47,004 bases of DNA, taken from Chlamydiota bacterium. GTDB taxonomy: Bacteria > Chlamydiota > Chlamydiia > Chlamydiales > Rhabdochlamydiaceae. The stretch is taken from NCBI GenBank assembly GCA_013288075.1, contig JABDCQ010000009.1:1-47004 (forward strand), in the 5' to 3' direction. Position 1 is the first letter of the stretch, and each line of letters opens with the position of its first letter. The position numbers and the translations under genes were made by a program. Positions 1-9,201 of the stretch are shown in pieces. Under the pieces are notes generated by a model. The model worked only from the letters and a program-made list of their open reading frames with translations, made no database searches and was not told where the DNA came from.

Positions 1-422
1 TCCTCTCGGTAGATATTGGAGAAATGCAAAAGTTCTATGGTCATTCAGGTTTAATATTGATGTTAATGGAGATGATGGGTGAAGAAAAAGATGGAGCAAG
101 GCTATATAGAGCTGCAGCTTTATTTGAAAGCCTCCTATACAAGGAGGAGGACTCTCGGTTTTACTTCTATAGACTCGCTTTAAGGCGCTCAGCTACACTC
201 GGATGCAAAGAGGCTAAGTATGTACTAGCTAAGGACTATCAATCTTTTGACAAAAAACGCGCCTCTTTTTGGCTACACGAAGCCCTCATAGTAGATAAGT
301 ATCCGCCTGCTCTACACGATTTTGCGATTCAGTGCGCTACAAAAGGATTTTTGCATCTCGCTATTTACCTTCTAAAGAGCGCCGCAGCTCAGGGTATTAG
401 AGGAACAGGAATTTATATCTAA
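1..422 (+). pseudogene. 3' remnant of a fourth BTB/Sel1-type gene (partial at window edge)
   Basis: The frame is open from the left edge, so the first visible ATG (24) need not be the true start. The last ~75 residues (ALRRSATLGCKEAKY ... AIYLLKSAAAQGI) align with the C-terminal Sel1/TPR-like tails of the minus-strand paralogues (LLRSAAYSGLKQAKY ... YFLKLAASQGV in one, GFFNLAIHLLKGAVSQDF in another). Those proteins continue for about 20 more basic residues (KRLVIKQLI...). Here the homology stops near position 402 and is replaced by RGTGIYI, then a stop. The last 51 bases overlap the end of the convergent minus-strand paralogue, which is truncated at the same place. I read this as the surviving end of a gene cut by recombination. 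It may still be expressed as part of a longer protein that starts outside the window. Confidence 0.7.
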
Positions 423-2897
423 TAAGCCGTACTGTAAGTCTAAAAATGCTTCCAATGTATCTTTATCTATTTCAACGCTCAGATCTGAAACAGGTGGTTG
501 TTCAGCTGTTTTTTTAAAGGCTGCTGCTGCATGGAAGTAGGCTGGTAAAAGCGCCTTATGCGCAGTAAAGGTTTGGTCTTGAGTGGTTATATTAACTAAT
601 TCAGGATTTCTTCTTAGCTTACTAAGCGTGTTTTGTATGTTTTTTGGACATGCATGACCGATGGTATAGCTGTTATCCCCAGATAATACCTCATCTACTG
701 CTTTTGCCAATTCTACAACTTTGAAGAGTTCTGCTAGTGTTTTTAACGCTGTTAGTTCGAGGAGGTTTAATGTAGAGACAGAAGATGCTCCATAGAGATA
801 GTCCAGAAAGGCTTTTAATGCCCCCTCCTTCGTATTTTCTAGATCTACCGGTTCTTTTTCACTCCCTATATTTGTTAAAGGAGAAGGGAGAAGAGGCTCT
901 GGGAGGGTAATGATTGTTTCTTCTAATCCTTCGCTTGGAATTTTGATATGGATAACCTGATGAGGCTTTTCTTTGATAGCCTTGATGACATTTTCCCAGT
1001 TTTCAGCGGTCGCTCTTCTTAAGCAGTAAAAGGAATAAGAAGGCTGCTCTTTAAAAATATCTTGGATGACTTGAGGAATACCTTCACTAAAGAGGGGAAG
1101 TTTTCCAAGTTTATTTTTTTCCTCCTCAGGTAAAAAAGCCGCAGATATTTTATTTTCTGTGATGTACAAAGTGATTTGTTCACGTAGCTCTTTATTGTTT
1201 GCCAGATCTTTTTCGTCTGGAGCCGGGATCACTTCCTTAAGGGTAACAGAGTATATCTCCACATTACCTGGAGTAAGGTCTAAGACAATATGAGGGATGT
1301 TTAGTTGATCTACTAAATCGTTATAGTTTTTTCGGAACTTTGCAAAAGATTCGAGCTTGCCATTTAAGGGTATCCCTTTCTTAAGGTTATTTTTAATAAT
1401 GCCTTTTTCCTTTAATTTATCAATAGAGAGTTCATGGGTTTTGTTTGCTGCGCGTATAAGAAGGCGCGTGCCTTCTAGCTCAAGTTTCTGATCGATTTTC
1501 CATAGGCCGAGCACGTATTGCGCCCATACCTGTCCCTTTTCCGCAGCTTTTTCTAGTAGCCTCTGCCCTAATTGTTTCCGTGCCAAATCTCCATAGAGGT
1601 TTGATTCTAAATAAAGAAGTCTACATGTTTCTTCATCCGGAATCCACTCTTCTTCTAAAGCTTTTTTAAAATAGAATAGGCATTTAGCCCCATCGTTAAT
1701 TGAATATCCTTTAACAAGAGCGTAAAGTGCTTGCGGATGATTTTGCTCTGCTCCAATTGCCGCTAGACTCATATTACCTGTTAAAAGAGGTGCATAATTT
1801 TGGGAAATAAGCAAGCTATGGATTTTTGCTTTCTGCTCATCGCTAGAAAAGTTTGCCAATATAAAAAGACCCGGTTTATATCCCTCTGCCGTAGCAAAAG
1901 TTGCAAATTCAGAGGCTTTTTCTTGGTTTTTTTCTAAGCGCGCAAGAGCATGCCAAGCAGGGGTATATCCGTATTGCGTAGTAGCTGTTTTATAACAACT
2001 TAAGGCTTTGGCTTCATCTTTAGGAACTCCAATTCCTTCCTCGTAGCAAAATCCGCGGAAGTATCGGAGCACTGGGAGGGAGGATAAGAATTTATTGAAA
2101 AAAATCTTTTGTTTATTCTCAGGGATTTTCTTAAGGCCCCTAGAAAAAAGCTCTATAAGTTCTGCTGAAGGGTTTCTTTCCGAACTTGCAATAGAGGTAA
2201 ATAGATCTTCCATGCAATGTTCTATAGGTAATTCATGGATTAATTTTAATGTAAGCCTCCAAAGCAAATTAAGTAGAGGGTCCTGATGTTCTCGTAAATA
2301 ATCTACAAACCTGTGAAGTTCTATAAGCTCTTTAACTGAGAGTTTTATAGAAATGGGGAGACCTGCATAGTATCCTAAAAAAAGGAGCAATATCCGCTCT
2401 CCGACTACTTTGCTTAAATCAGGGGATTTTTGAATTAGAGAAAGAGGCGCGTGTGTCATACTAAATTTCCCTTCAGAATCAGAGGTCTTGATATACAGAT
2501 ATTGAGGGGGAAATGCTAGTCCTGGGGCCACTCCAGTTTCTAGCTTTATAGTGGGCCTTCTAAATAGCATTTTTTGAAGGTTTGCGGCAGGGTCACTACT
2601 TGCATAGATAGAAAGATCACTAATTTTTTCTTTAGATTCAGAAGGAAGCTGGCTTGCAAAGCAGGCATTCTTTTTGATGAATGCTTCTATAGCTTCTGTA
2701 ATTCTGGCTTGCCCTGCTACAAAAGCAGACAATCTATTTCTTAAAGTAGGGGCACTTGTATTAAGAAAAGTTATTCCATTAACTATGTGTATACTTGCAA
2801 TTCTTTGACTTCTTTTATCAAGAGTTTTTAGAACCCCTTCATAAGTTGTTTGAAATTGGTCATAGGAGGTGCATTTTTGTAGAGCGATAGCTGTCAT
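372..2897 (-). CDS. BTB-like/Sel1-repeat protein, C-terminally truncated (third of array)
   Basis: The 841-residue protein shares its whole layout with the two upstream paralogues. It has an N-terminal unit with the family motif NACFASQL, a helical Sel1/TPR-like region (about 270-490), a middle BTB-like unit (ALKAFLDYLYG ... LNLLELTALKTLAELF, roughly 690-740), and a second BTB-like unit (TFTAHKALLPAYFHAAAAF ... EAFLDLQYGL, up to about 828). Homology ends at QYGL; the paralogues carry 130-300 further residues, whereas here 14 unrelated residues follow, read antisense to the end of the plus-strand remnant. The start overlaps the stop of the upstream gene as ATGA, which implies translational coupling. 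BTB proteins are typically adaptors for cullin-3 ubiquitin ligases in eukaryotes, so a host-directed effector role is inferred, not shown. The truncated product may or may not be functional. Confidence 0.8.
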   Translation of the reverse strand: MTAIALQKCTSYDQFQTTYEGVLKTLDKRSQRIASIHIVNGITFLNTSAPTLRNRLSAFVAGQARITEAIEAFIKKNACFASQLPSESKEKISDLSIYASSDPAANLQKMLFRRPTIKLETGVAPGLAFPPQYLYIKTSDSEGKFSMTHAPLSLIQKSPDLSKVVGERILLLFLGYYAGLPISIKLSVKELIELHRFVDYLREHQDPLLNLLWRLTLKLIHELPIEHCMEDLFTSIASSERNPSAELIELFSRGLKKIPENKQKIFFNKFLSSLPVLRYFRGFCYEEGIGVPKDEAKALSCYKTATTQYGYTPAWHALARLEKNQEKASEFATFATAEGYKPGLFILANFSSDEQKAKIHSLLISQNYAPLLTGNMSLAAIGAEQNHPQALYALVKGYSINDGAKCLFYFKKALEEEWIPDEETCRLLYLESNLYGDLARKQLGQRLLEKAAEKGQVWAQYVLGLWKIDQKLELEGTRLLIRAANKTHELSIDKLKEKGIIKNNLKKGIPLNGKLESFAKFRKNYNDLVDQLNIPHIVLDLTPGNVEIYSVTLKEVIPAPDEKDLANNKELREQITLYITENKISAAFLPEEEKNKLGKLPLFSEGIPQVIQDIFKEQPSYSFYCLRRATAENWENVIKAIKEKPHQVIHIKIPSEGLEETIITLPEPLLPSPLTNIGSEKEPVDLENTKEGALKAFLDYLYGASSVSTLNLLELTALKTLAELFKVVELAKAVDEVLSGDNSYTIGHACPKNIQNTLSKLRRNPELVNITTQDQTFTAHKALLPAYFHAAAAFKKTAEQPPVSDLSVEIDKDTLEAFLDLQYGLLDINSCSSNTLSCGAL

Positions 2898-5800
2898 CTC
2901 GCCCTCTTTTTTATAAGTTGCTTGATGACAAGCCTTTTCAAGGAGGCTTCTGCCTCTTTAACGCCTTGGCTTGCTGCTAATTTGAGGAAATACTTGGAAA
3001 GATTATGGAATTTTGAATCTGCATATATTAAGCCCATTTTGTATTGATATTGAGGATCGTTATCTAAAGCTAATAGTTTTGTATAATAAACTTTGCAATC
3101 ATTTTTATCTGGCAAATTTTCATAGTATTCAACGAGTTTATATTTAGCTTGTTTAAGTCCGCTGTATGCCGCTGATCTTAATAGCCATTCGTAACTGATG
3201 AAACGTTCAGCAAAAAATGAGTGCTGAGTAGGGTTTTTTTCGTAATAAATTTTATAAAGGTGAGCGAAATTATATCTCCTTTTAGCGTGTACGGTATAAA
3301 GAGGATGCCAGTCACCATGTCCAAACGATTCTCTAAATTCTTTATAGAGTAAAGAGTAGAAATCTATATCGAAAATATATCTTTTAATTTCACATTTTTC
3401 GAGGATTTCTGGCTCAAGAGATAGAAGGATATCGACAATGTTTTCTCTAAAGGGCGCTTCTTTTGTACCAAGGAAGAGCTCTATTAACCCTGGTGCTTTA
3501 ATGGCCTTAGTTAACAATCTATCGACGCATTTGCTATCGGATAGAATGATGCTTCGTATTTTTTTTTGGGACTGGTTTTCTAAAGGAGGGGTGTCATTTA
3601 TTAGAGTTTCGAATAATTTTTCAAATGTTTCCCTATCATTTCTCTGGGCTCTTGTAAAATGGTAAAAGGTGAACAATTGATAATTTTCTTCTGAGGACAA
3701 TTTGTCTAATTCTTCTAGACCATATTGGAGTTTTAAAAATTGCTTAAGGACTTTTTCATTTACCTCTTCACTTACATCTATAATAAGCTCTTGCTCAGCA
3801 GTTATTTTAAAGGAGGCGGCCTTTCTGAAATAGGGCACAAGAACTGCATGTGCTCTAAACATTTTATCTTGCGCTCTTAGATAAACTAACTGACGAGATT
3901 CTTTTAATCGATTAAGCACTTTGCTTATTTTATTAGGACAGCTTGTATCGCTTGTAGAGGAAGCTTCATATGTATCTAATACGGCTTCCACCATTTGGGC
4001 CAATTTTGGAACATCAAATCGCTTTGCTAAAGCTTCTAATTCTGTTAATTCCTTACGATTTAGTAAAAAATGATTGTATCTTCCATAGAGATAGGTAAGA
4101 AATGCTCTTAATATCTTTTTTTCTGTTTTTTTAAAGTACACGGGTTTTTCTTCATTTCCAATAAGAAGTGAAGAGGGGAAAAGCGCACTTGGAATAGTAA
4201 TGATTTTCTCATCTAATCCTTCATTTTCGATCTTTATATAGACAAACTGATCCGGATTTTCTTGTAACCTTTCTGCCATTTTTCTCCACTCTAGAGTAGA
4301 TTGCTTTCTAAAGGGGTAAAATTTATAGGTAGGCTGCTGTTTAAAGATCTCTTTAATTGTCTCAGGAACACCTTCACTAAATAGAGGGAGAAGCGCGAGT
4401 TTTGCTTTTTCCTCTTCAGGTAAAAATGCAGCAAAATGTTCGTTTAGGACGATGTATTCTGTGATGTTTTTCTTTAGCTCATCATTGTGCTTAGGCTCTT
4501 TTGCTGAAGGAGGGGGGATATTTTCTTGAGAGTTAAAGAGGCTTATGTAAGTAGAATGGACTTGCTCTTTGTCGTTATGTAAAATATGAGGCTGTTCTAG
4601 ATATTTTATTAATGTATTAAATCGTTTTCTAAAAGTTTGAAAATTTTCTTCGGTCTGACATAAAAAAAGGATGGACTCTGATAGGACATTTAATTCTTTA
4701 AGCTTTGTAATAGAGTCTGGATGATTTTGCTTTGCAGCGTCTATAAGGAGGCTTATGGCTTCTCTTTGCTTCCCTTCTTCATGAAGCTTTAGGGCTAGGT
4801 TGTGCTTTGCTTCGCAGCTACCTCCTTCAGCTGCTTTTTCTAGGAGTTTACGTGCCAGATCTCTATATTTTTGATTATGGTCAAGGTATTTCAAGATTGT
4901 TTTAAGTTGAGGAGGGGTTGGAAAGTCATTTTCTTTTAGAGCTCTTTCTAGATATTTTATCCCTCCATTGAAGTCCTGGAATTCGAAATGAAATACGCTG
5001 AGTCGATAAAGTGCCAAAGAGTAATTTTGCTCTGCTGCAATTTCCAAGCTCCTTAATTCTCTTTTGCATATCAAAGCGGGAGCAAAATTTTGAAGAGCAA
5101 GTTGGTCGTAAATTTTTTTGGATCTTTGTTGCTCATTTGCTGTTTCATAAAGGCCAGCAAGAATAAAAAGAGATGATTTAAAGGGTCTTTTTTTTAAGGA
5201 GGTTGCTTTTAAGTGAAAATGCCAAGCCATATCTGTGCTTTTTGTCACCCCCTCACCATTTTCGTATAGACAACCAAGAACGTATAGGGCAGGAGCATAT
5301 CCTTTAATTGCAGATTTTTCAAAGCAACTTAGAGCTGTCTTTGCGCATTTTAAAACTCCTATTCCTTCGTGGAGACAATAGCTACGAAGAAACTCTGTAA
5401 CAGGGTCTTCTCCTTTTAATTTGTTAAAAAAATGGAGTTGCTGATCTTTGGTTGCTTTTTTAAGTTCTGTACCCAAAAACGTGAGAAGTTCAACTGAAGG
5501 AAATTCAAAGGAGCTTAAGAGGGAAGCAAAGAGATCTTGAAGAAAATCCTCTCTGAAATTTTCTGCTCGTAATGCGTGAAGCAGTTTTAGAGTTTCTCTC
5601 CAAAGAATACTAACAACAGGGTTTGCATCCTCAAATAAATATTCTGTAAGTTGGTGCAGTTCAATAAGTTCTTTAGGCGTAAGCTCTAGGGAAATTTGTT
5701 CTCCTGCATAGAATTTTAAGAAAATTGCTAGTGTTTTAGTGCTGCTTACTTGCCATAAGTCTCTTGATCCATTAACTACACAAAATGGAATGGGGGCAGC

Positions 5801-6241
5801 TAAAAAATGGTTTTTACTGTCTGATGTTTTGATATATAAAGGATGCGGCCACAATACTCCTCCGGCATCACTTTGAATTTCTAGTTTTACTAGAGGCTCT
5901 TTAAATAAGGCTTTTTGTAGATTTTGAGAAGGGACAGTGTTTTTATAAACATTTAAAGCAAAAATTTGTTCTTTATCATGAAAAGAAAGTTGGCTTGCAA
6001 AGCAAGCATTATCGAGAATGAACTTTTCTATAGCTCCCTTTATTTTATCTGTTCCTTTTATAAGAGCAACGGCTCTACGTTTTAAGGAAGAAGGACTTAC
6101 TTTAAGAAAGCGATCTTCATCTACCTTTTTTAATTTTACTACTGATTCACTTGTTTTAGCTAAAGAGGAGGAGATCTTCTCATAATTAATATGGAATTCT
6201 TCGTAGGAAGTATATCTTTGAAGTCTTATGTAAAAGCTCAT
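2894..6241 (-). CDS. large BTB-like/Sel1-repeat protein, putative host-interaction effector
   Basis: This 1115-residue protein is the longest of the array. Order of parts: an N-terminal unit (NACFASQLSFHDKEQIFAL, then LYIKTSD and a BTB-like helical half ELIELHQLTEYLF); Sel1-like repeats at about 285-510 (AKTALSCFEKSAIKGYAPAL, LGCLYENGEGVTKSTDMAW); a middle BTB-like unit (ILRAFLTYLYG ... ELEALAKRFDVPKLAQM); a third BTB-like unit (MFRAHAVLVPYFRKAASF ... LKQFLKLQYGL); and a long tail with further Sel1-like helices ending KRLVIKQLIKKRAR. No signal peptide or membrane segment is visible. It overlaps both neighbours by 4 bases (ATGA). BTB families expanded in amoeba-associated chlamydiae are thought to interfere with host ubiquitination; that function is inferred here from domain type and context. 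Confidence 0.85.
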   Translation of the reverse strand: MSFYIRLQRYTSYEEFHINYEKISSSLAKTSESVVKLKKVDEDRFLKVSPSSLKRRAVALIKGTDKIKGAIEKFILDNACFASQLSFHDKEQIFALNVYKNTVPSQNLQKALFKEPLVKLEIQSDAGGVLWPHPLYIKTSDSKNHFLAAPIPFCVVNGSRDLWQVSSTKTLAIFLKFYAGEQISLELTPKELIELHQLTEYLFEDANPVVSILWRETLKLLHALRAENFREDFLQDLFASLLSSFEFPSVELLTFLGTELKKATKDQQLHFFNKLKGEDPVTEFLRSYCLHEGIGVLKCAKTALSCFEKSAIKGYAPALYVLGCLYENGEGVTKSTDMAWHFHLKATSLKKRPFKSSLFILAGLYETANEQQRSKKIYDQLALQNFAPALICKRELRSLEIAAEQNYSLALYRLSVFHFEFQDFNGGIKYLERALKENDFPTPPQLKTILKYLDHNQKYRDLARKLLEKAAEGGSCEAKHNLALKLHEEGKQREAISLLIDAAKQNHPDSITKLKELNVLSESILFLCQTEENFQTFRKRFNTLIKYLEQPHILHNDKEQVHSTYISLFNSQENIPPPSAKEPKHNDELKKNITEYIVLNEHFAAFLPEEEKAKLALLPLFSEGVPETIKEIFKQQPTYKFYPFRKQSTLEWRKMAERLQENPDQFVYIKIENEGLDEKIITIPSALFPSSLLIGNEEKPVYFKKTEKKILRAFLTYLYGRYNHFLLNRKELTELEALAKRFDVPKLAQMVEAVLDTYEASSTSDTSCPNKISKVLNRLKESRQLVYLRAQDKMFRAHAVLVPYFRKAASFKITAEQELIIDVSEEVNEKVLKQFLKLQYGLEELDKLSSEENYQLFTFYHFTRAQRNDRETFEKLFETLINDTPPLENQSQKKIRSIILSDSKCVDRLLTKAIKAPGLIELFLGTKEAPFRENIVDILLSLEPEILEKCEIKRYIFDIDFYSLLYKEFRESFGHGDWHPLYTVHAKRRYNFAHLYKIYYEKNPTQHSFFAERFISYEWLLRSAAYSGLKQAKYKLVEYYENLPDKNDCKVYYTKLLALDNDPQYQYKMGLIYADSKFHNLSKYFLKLAASQGVKEAEASLKRLVIKQLIKKRAR

Positions 6242-9195
6242 TTCTTCATTGCCCTGCTGCGATTTTTCCTTATCAGCTGCTTGATGACAAGCCGTTTAAG
6301 GGGGGCTTCTGCTTGCTTAAAGTCCTGGCTTACTGCGCCCTTCAGGAGGTGAATAGCGAGGTTGAAAAAACCTTTTATTTTATAGTTTAAGGCGCGCTCA
6401 TACTGCATTGTAGAAATGAAAGCCGGGGGGAGGTCCTTTATAAAATCTAATTTTTCTAACTCTTCGCTTTCAAGAATAAGAAACATGTTTGCGACGATGT
6501 GGAAGAATTTTTTTTCTTTTTTAGGCTGGATTTGATCTATTAGAGCTAAGAGCAATCTCTTGGACTCATTACCACCTTCTCTATAGCCCTCTGTGAAATA
6601 GTAAAAGGTGAATAATTGAAAATTTTCTTCCCAGGAGAAATTTTCTGTTTCTTGGAGGCCATACTGGAGTTTTAAGAATCGATCAAGGACATTTTCCTCT
6701 ACATAATCGCTTAGATCTACAATTAAATCTTGCTTAGCAGCTGATTTATAGGAGGTAGCCGCATGGAAGTATTTTGGTAAAAGAGCTTTATGCGCCCTAA
6801 ATGATTTGCCCTGAGCGGTTATCTGAACTAACTCAGAATTTCCCATGAGTTTGTTAAGTGTTTTTCTTGCGTTTTCCGGAGGGCTTTGCCCCTCGGAGAA
6901 CTTATCGGTGTTCCCATTTAACTCTTTGTTGATCATTGCAACCAATTTTCGAACATTAAAAAGCTCTGCTAGCGTTTTAAGCTCTTCGAGCTCGCTGCGA
7001 TTTAGTAAAAAGGCGCGGTCTTGTGCATAGAGGTAGTCAAGGAATGCATTTAATATCTTTTCTTCTGTTTTTTCTAGATTTATGGGGACTCTTCTACTCC
7101 TAATAGGAAGAGGATAGGGAAAAAGAGTGTTTGGAATGGTAATGATTCTCTCATCCAATCCTTCGCTTTGGATTTTTATATGAATAAGCTGATGGGGATT
7201 CTTTTGTATCTCTTCGATGATACGCGCCCAGTCTCTTTCGGTTTCTTTTCTTAAGAGGAAGACTTCATTGGTAGGCTGCTCCTTAAAAATGTCTTTAATA
7301 ACGCTTGGAACGCCTTCCTCAAATAGAGGGAGTGTGGCAAGTTTTGCTTTTTCTTCTTCAGGTAGAAATTCAGCAAAGGGCTTATTGAGGATAATGTGGG
7401 TTGCGATTTCTTCTCTTAGCTGCTTATTTGTCTCAAGCTCTATTTCTAAAGGGGGAGGAGTGTTTTCTTGGGGATTAAAGGGTGTTATGGTAGCAAAACG
7501 AAATTTTTCTTCTTCTTGTTGTAAATTTAGGATATGCGGTTTTTCTAGATGCTCTATTAACTCGTTATATCCCTTCCTAAAATTTTCAAAGTCTGTGTTT
7601 GTTTCATGCTTAAAATAAAAGGTGAAGGTTTCTAATAAGACATTTAAGTCTCTAAGTGTTGCAATAGAACCTGGATGATTTTGCTTTGCAGCTTGTATAA
7701 GGAGGCTTTTTGCTTCTCTATTTTTGCTCTCCCCAATAAGCTTTAGTGCTTGAGAATATTGCGCGTTGGAGTAACCTTCTTGAGCTGCTTTTTCTATTAG
7801 TTTATCTTTCAATTTTCCATTGGGTAAACTGATTGCGATGCGTTCAATAACCTCTTTTCCTGGAAGATAATCGTCTTCTAGAGCTCTTTCTAAGTATTTC
7901 CTAGCTTTCCCTAGATCTTGGAATTGAGGTTCAACTAAGTGCTTTTCAACAAGTTGATAAAGCGCTGGTGGGTAATTTTGCTCTGCTGCAATCTCTAGAT
8001 CAGCAATATCGTTTTTTAGAACTGGAGCATAATATTGGCTCGCAAGTTTATGATAAATTTCTTTAGATTTTTGCTCTTTATCTTCTAGTTTAGTTGCTAT
8101 TTCATAAAGATCCGCAAGAATAAAAAGAGCTGGTTTATAAGGTCTTTTTGCTAAAAGGGTTGCTTTTAACTGAAAATCCCATGCCGTTTCCATGCTTTTA
8201 GCTACCCCTTTTCCTTCTTCATATAAGAGGCCAAGAATGTACCAAGCAGGGGTGTATCCACTCATTGCAGCTTTTTCGTAGCAAGCTGTAGCGGTTTGTT
8301 GGCATTTTAAGACTCCTATTCCATGCTGGTAGCAGTGAGCGCGAAAATACGTGGTAATAGGATCTTCTTTTTTTAATTTGTTGAAAAAATTCCCTTGCTC
8401 CTCTGCGGTTGCTTTAGAAAGTTCTTTACACAAAAGCTCTATAAGTTCTGCAGAAGGGGCTTCAAAAGAGTTTAAGATTGAGCTAAAGAGGTCTTGAAGA
8501 AAATCTTCTCTGAAGTTTTCTGCTCGTAATGCGTGAAGGAGTTTTAAAGTCTCTCTCCAAAGAATACCAACAAGGGGGTCAGCATCTTCAAATAGATAAT
8601 CGGCAAGTCTGTGGAATTCTATAAGCTCTTTAGTAGAAAGTTCTATTGATAGCGGCTCTCCTTCGTAGTAGCTTAAAAAAAGATAAAGTAGTTTAGCGCT
8701 TGTTACTTTGCTTAAATCTCTAGATCCTTCCACTAGACATGTGGGCATGCGGCCTATAAAATGTCCCGCCAGATCAGATGTTTTAATCCATATAAATCTA
8801 CGCTGAAATTCTTCTCTGCGATTGCATCGAACTTCTAGATTCACCGTGGGCTCTTTAAATAAAGCTTTTTGTAGATTTTGGGAAGGGAGAGTGTTTTTAT
8901 AAACACTTACAGCAAAAATCTGTTCTTTATCGTGAAAAGAAAGTTGGCTTGCAAAGCAAGCATTATCGATAATAAATTTCTCTATCGCTTTTCGTACTTC
9001 AGACCCCCTTATAGAGATTGAGATCCGATTTTTTAGACTAGGGGCGCTCATCTTAAGAAAAGGGCCGCTGTAGCCATAAATCTTTTTGCACGTTTTTGTT
9101 ATGATGGCGTTATTCTTCTTTTCGTAAGATATTAAGCATTTATATCTTGAGTAAAATTCGCAGAAGGAACTGTATTTTTGAAGGGCAATGTACAC
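6238..9195 (-). CDS. large BTB-like/Sel1-repeat protein directly downstream of potD
   Basis: The 985-residue protein is a close paralogue of the next gene. The N-terminal unit has NACFASQLSFHDKEQIFAV and LFKEPTVNLEV. Sel1-like repeats at about 280-500 include YILGLLYEEGKGVAKSMETAW and ALYQLVEKHLVEPQFQDLGKA. A middle BTB-like unit reads ILNAFLDYLYA ... ELEELKTLAELFNVRKLVAM. Another reads SFRAHKALLPKYFHAATSY ... LDRFLKLQYGL. The basic tail is KRLVIKQLIRKNRSRAMKK. The start lies only 6 bases after the potD stop and the stop overlaps the next start (ATGA), so it appears to belong to the polyamine-transporter transcription unit. Parts of the DNA (for example around 8900-8970) are almost identical to the next paralogue, suggesting recent duplication or gene conversion. 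Function is unknown; a secreted host-targeting role is inferred. Confidence 0.85.
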   Translation of the reverse strand: MYIALQKYSSFCEFYSRYKCLISYEKKNNAIITKTCKKIYGYSGPFLKMSAPSLKNRISISIRGSEVRKAIEKFIIDNACFASQLSFHDKEQIFAVSVYKNTLPSQNLQKALFKEPTVNLEVRCNRREEFQRRFIWIKTSDLAGHFIGRMPTCLVEGSRDLSKVTSAKLLYLFLSYYEGEPLSIELSTKELIEFHRLADYLFEDADPLVGILWRETLKLLHALRAENFREDFLQDLFSSILNSFEAPSAELIELLCKELSKATAEEQGNFFNKLKKEDPITTYFRAHCYQHGIGVLKCQQTATACYEKAAMSGYTPAWYILGLLYEEGKGVAKSMETAWDFQLKATLLAKRPYKPALFILADLYEIATKLEDKEQKSKEIYHKLASQYYAPVLKNDIADLEIAAEQNYPPALYQLVEKHLVEPQFQDLGKARKYLERALEDDYLPGKEVIERIAISLPNGKLKDKLIEKAAQEGYSNAQYSQALKLIGESKNREAKSLLIQAAKQNHPGSIATLRDLNVLLETFTFYFKHETNTDFENFRKGYNELIEHLEKPHILNLQQEEEKFRFATITPFNPQENTPPPLEIELETNKQLREEIATHIILNKPFAEFLPEEEKAKLATLPLFEEGVPSVIKDIFKEQPTNEVFLLRKETERDWARIIEEIQKNPHQLIHIKIQSEGLDERIITIPNTLFPYPLPIRSRRVPINLEKTEEKILNAFLDYLYAQDRAFLLNRSELEELKTLAELFNVRKLVAMINKELNGNTDKFSEGQSPPENARKTLNKLMGNSELVQITAQGKSFRAHKALLPKYFHAATSYKSAAKQDLIVDLSDYVEENVLDRFLKLQYGLQETENFSWEENFQLFTFYYFTEGYREGGNESKRLLLALIDQIQPKKEKKFFHIVANMFLILESEELEKLDFIKDLPPAFISTMQYERALNYKIKGFFNLAIHLLKGAVSQDFKQAEAPLKRLVIKQLIRKNRSRAMKK

Positions 9196-9201
9196 GGACT
9201 T

